Source: an uncultured Clostridia bacterium
GTDB lineage: Bacteria; Bacillota; Clostridia; Oscillospirales; Acutalibacteraceae
DNA: 45,693 nucleotides
Reading direction: 5' to 3'
Assembly: GCA_944380875.1 (NCBI GenBank)
Contig: CALWJA010000079.1
Span: 1 to 45,693 of the forward strand
Under the pieces are notes generated by a model. The model saw nothing but the letters and a program-made list of their open reading frames with translations, was not told the DNA's origin and searched no databases. Positions 44,583-45,693 of this stretch are shown here, piece after piece. Made by a program: the position numbers and the translations under genes. Every line of letters starts with the position of its first letter. Position 1 is the stretch's first letter.

Positions 44583-45023
44583 TTACATAAGATGTTTCAG
44601 GGCTTCCAGCGCAAGGAAGTAGCTCACCTTTCCGAATCCGGAAATTTGCCCGGCACATACCGGAGCAATCACAGATACATGGCGGAATTCTTCCCGAGCA
44701 TGGATGTTACTCATATGGGTTTCTACAAAAGGAACCGCTTTCACACTAGCAATAGCATCGCGAAGGGCATAACTATAATGGGTGAGGGCGCCGGCATTAA
44801 GAACAACACCATCATACTTCTCGCGCGCTTCATGGATTTTATCAATCAGATCCCCTTCATGGTTGCTCTGAAACACATCGCAGTTCCAGCCCAGGTCTGC
44901 CGCATATGCACATACCTGCCGGGCAATATCTTCCGCTGTTTCATCGCCGTATACACCCTTTTCCCGGATCCCTACCATATTGAGATTGGGGCCCAATAAA
45001 AGCAGCACATTCTTTTTACTCAT
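44583..45023 (-). CDS. aroQ: Type II 3-dehydroquinate dehydratase
   Basis: Third step of the shikimate pathway. 146 residues, forming dodecamers in the family. Catalytic region [18 protein letters not shown] with Arg20 and Tyr25; [29 protein letters not shown]; and [16 protein letters not shown] carrying the catalytic His. It overlaps the end of yqeG by 8 bases, so translation is coupled. Confidence 0.96.
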   Translation of the reverse strand: MSKKNVLLLLGPNLNMVGIREKGVYGDETAEDIARQVCAYAADLGWNCDVFQSNHEGDLIDKIHEAREKYDGVVLNAGALTHYSYALRDAIASVKAVPFVETHMSNIHAREEFRHVSVIAPVCAGQISGFGKVSYFLALEALKHLM

Positions 45024-45540
45024 TGTTTTGATTTTTCCCCTTCCATTTTTCTCCTATCCGCCGTTCTCGTATTTTTCGGCGGATGGGCTGTTCCAAACGG
45101 CGGCGCCATCCAAAGCGAAGGACGCTCTCTTCTCCCTGTGGGGTAAGCAGGATAGAGCGGACACCGGTAAGCCGGGCCCCCAGAATATCCGTAAATACCT
45201 GATCCCCGATGGCGACCGTTTGTTTTCGGGAGCTCTTCATCCGGCGTACAGCTCGAAGATACCCAAAAGGAAAAGGTTTCATAGCCATGGAAATAAAGGG
45301 CAGCCCAAACTGAGCGGCAAAGGGCTCCACACGTTTTTTGAAGTTATTGGAAACAACAATGGCTGAAAAACCTTCTTTTTGCATACGCGCCACCCACTCA
45401 ACCGCGCCCTCAAAGGGAATTTGCGAAGCATGGCCGGAAAGAGTATTATCCGCATCCAAAATCAGCGCTTTTACACCCATAGCATGCAATAGAGCAGGGG
45501 TAATATCTGTAATCTTTTCTTCCGCCGCATCGGGCAGCAA
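45016..45540 (-). CDS. YqeG family HAD-IIIA phosphatase
   Basis: HAD-superfamily phosphatase of unknown substrate. Motif [13 protein letters not shown], motif II VVSNNF, motif III KP near AMKPFPFG, motif [16 protein letters not shown]. As given, the reading frame begins at TTG 45540 with no ribosome site at the right distance: GGAGG is about 17 bases upstream. That GGAGG instead precedes, by 8 bases, an ATG at 45550-45548 in another frame that would join the YqeG frame only if the T5 run at 45544-45540 had six T (giving [12 protein letters not shown]). A one-base deletion or a sequencing error near the start is therefore possible. Overlaps aroQ by 8 bases. Confidence 0.88.
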   Translation of the reverse strand: MLPDAAEEKITDITPALLHAMGVKALILDADNTLSGHASQIPFEGAVEWVARMQKEGFSAIVVSNNFKKRVEPFAAQFGLPFISMAMKPFPFGYLRAVRRMKSSRKQTVAIGDQVFTDILGARLTGVRSILLTPQGEESVLRFGWRRRLEQPIRRKIRERRIGEKWKGKNQNNE

Positions 45541-45578
45541 AAAGCCATAACCGATTCCTCCAAAACCAAAGGAAGCTA

Positions 45579-45604
45579 AAAAAGCGGGCTTAAAGCCCGC
45601 TTTT
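45579..45604 (-). terminator. Terminator of rpsU
   Basis: Inverted repeat GCGGGCTT / AAGCCCGC flanked by A-run and T-run; on the minus strand it ends in TTTTTTAG. It lies between rpsU and yqeG, so yqeG either has its own promoter close by or depends on read-through. Confidence 0.85.
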
Positions 45605-45626
45605 CAAGTCCCAGATTTGAAATGTC

Positions 45627-45693
45627 TCATCTGAATTTACGCTTACGAGCCGCCTCAGACTTCTTCTTACGCTTAACAGAAGGCTTCTCATAC
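45627..45693 (-). CDS. rpsU: 30S ribosomal protein S21, C-terminal fragment
   Basis: The last 21 codons read YEKPSVKRKKKSEAARKRKFR and stop at 45627-45629; the gene runs off the right edge. This Lys/Arg-rich tail is characteristic of bacterial S21, a small-subunit protein at the mRNA 3' binding region of 16S rRNA. Confidence 0.92.
   Translation of the reverse strand, partial: YEKPSVKRKKKSEAARKRKFR

Noticed and set aside
1-45693. CRISPR arrays, IS elements, prophage or integration sites
   Set aside because: No regularly spaced repeats, transposase, integrase or phage structural genes were seen; only the small inverted-repeat element at 12323-12440 might be mobile.

Overview
The window looks like chromosome of an endospore-forming, Gram-positive anaerobe of the class Clostridia, probably in or near the Oscillospiraceae/Ruminococcaceae. 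Evidence: an alpha/beta small acid-soluble spore protein, a PdaB-like deacetylase, a CD1247-type zinc-ribbon protein, DUF951, sigma-A style promoters, strong GGAGG ribosome binding sites, frequent TTG/GTG starts, and pyruvate kinase with the C-terminal PEP-utilizer domain. No insertion sequence, phage, integrase or CRISPR array is visible.

Layout. 1-2330: a divergent pair, a truncated membrane-anchored protein (-) and pyk (+), with a promoter and three palindromes between them. 2381-12633 (all -): a carbohydrate locus made of lipoprotein binding protein, LplB- and LplC-type permeases, two different cytoplasmic GH-A-type glycoside hydrolases, then a YesM/YesN-type two-component system. Its upstream region (12094-12880) is long and structured: a promoter, a direct repeat just upstream of it, and a 118-bp inverted-repeat element. 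12942-17937 (-): housekeeping run DUF951, prfA, ywlC/sua5, coaE, lytic transglycosylase, M18 aminopeptidase. 18071-20347 (+): birA, a YccF-family membrane protein and a ProX-type editing protein. 20376-24485 (-): gltX-glnS and a degenerate VanY-like protein. 24587-26330 (+): tRNA-Pro(GGG) and a MATE exporter. 26355-30064 (-): a small conserved protein, a Gfo/Idh/MocA oxidoreductase and a MecA_N-type penicillin-binding protein. 30076-33486 (-): hom-thrB-lysC. 33607-38875: class A PBP, a secreted BofC_C-like protein, spore protein, two unrecognised genes and the PdaB-like deacetylase. 38938-42100 (-): a cytoplasmic (alpha/alpha)-toroid-like enzyme and a Crp/Fnr regulator. 42141-45693 (-): rpsU, yqeG, aroQ, pepP, efp, CD1247-like.

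How it fits together. The 2.4-12.6 kb locus reads as a self-contained system for importing and degrading an oligosaccharide: the lipoprotein captures it, LplB/LplC import it (the ATPase is probably a shared MsmX-type protein encoded elsewhere), the two hydrolases cleave it inside the cell, and the sensor/AraC-type regulator controls the set. The substrate cannot be read from sequence. The strongest candidates for something undescribed are the structured leader or MITE-like element upstream of that operon, the direct repeat that could be the regulator's site, the predicted catalytically dead VanY-like protein, and the unassigned toroid enzyme next to a Crp-family regulator.
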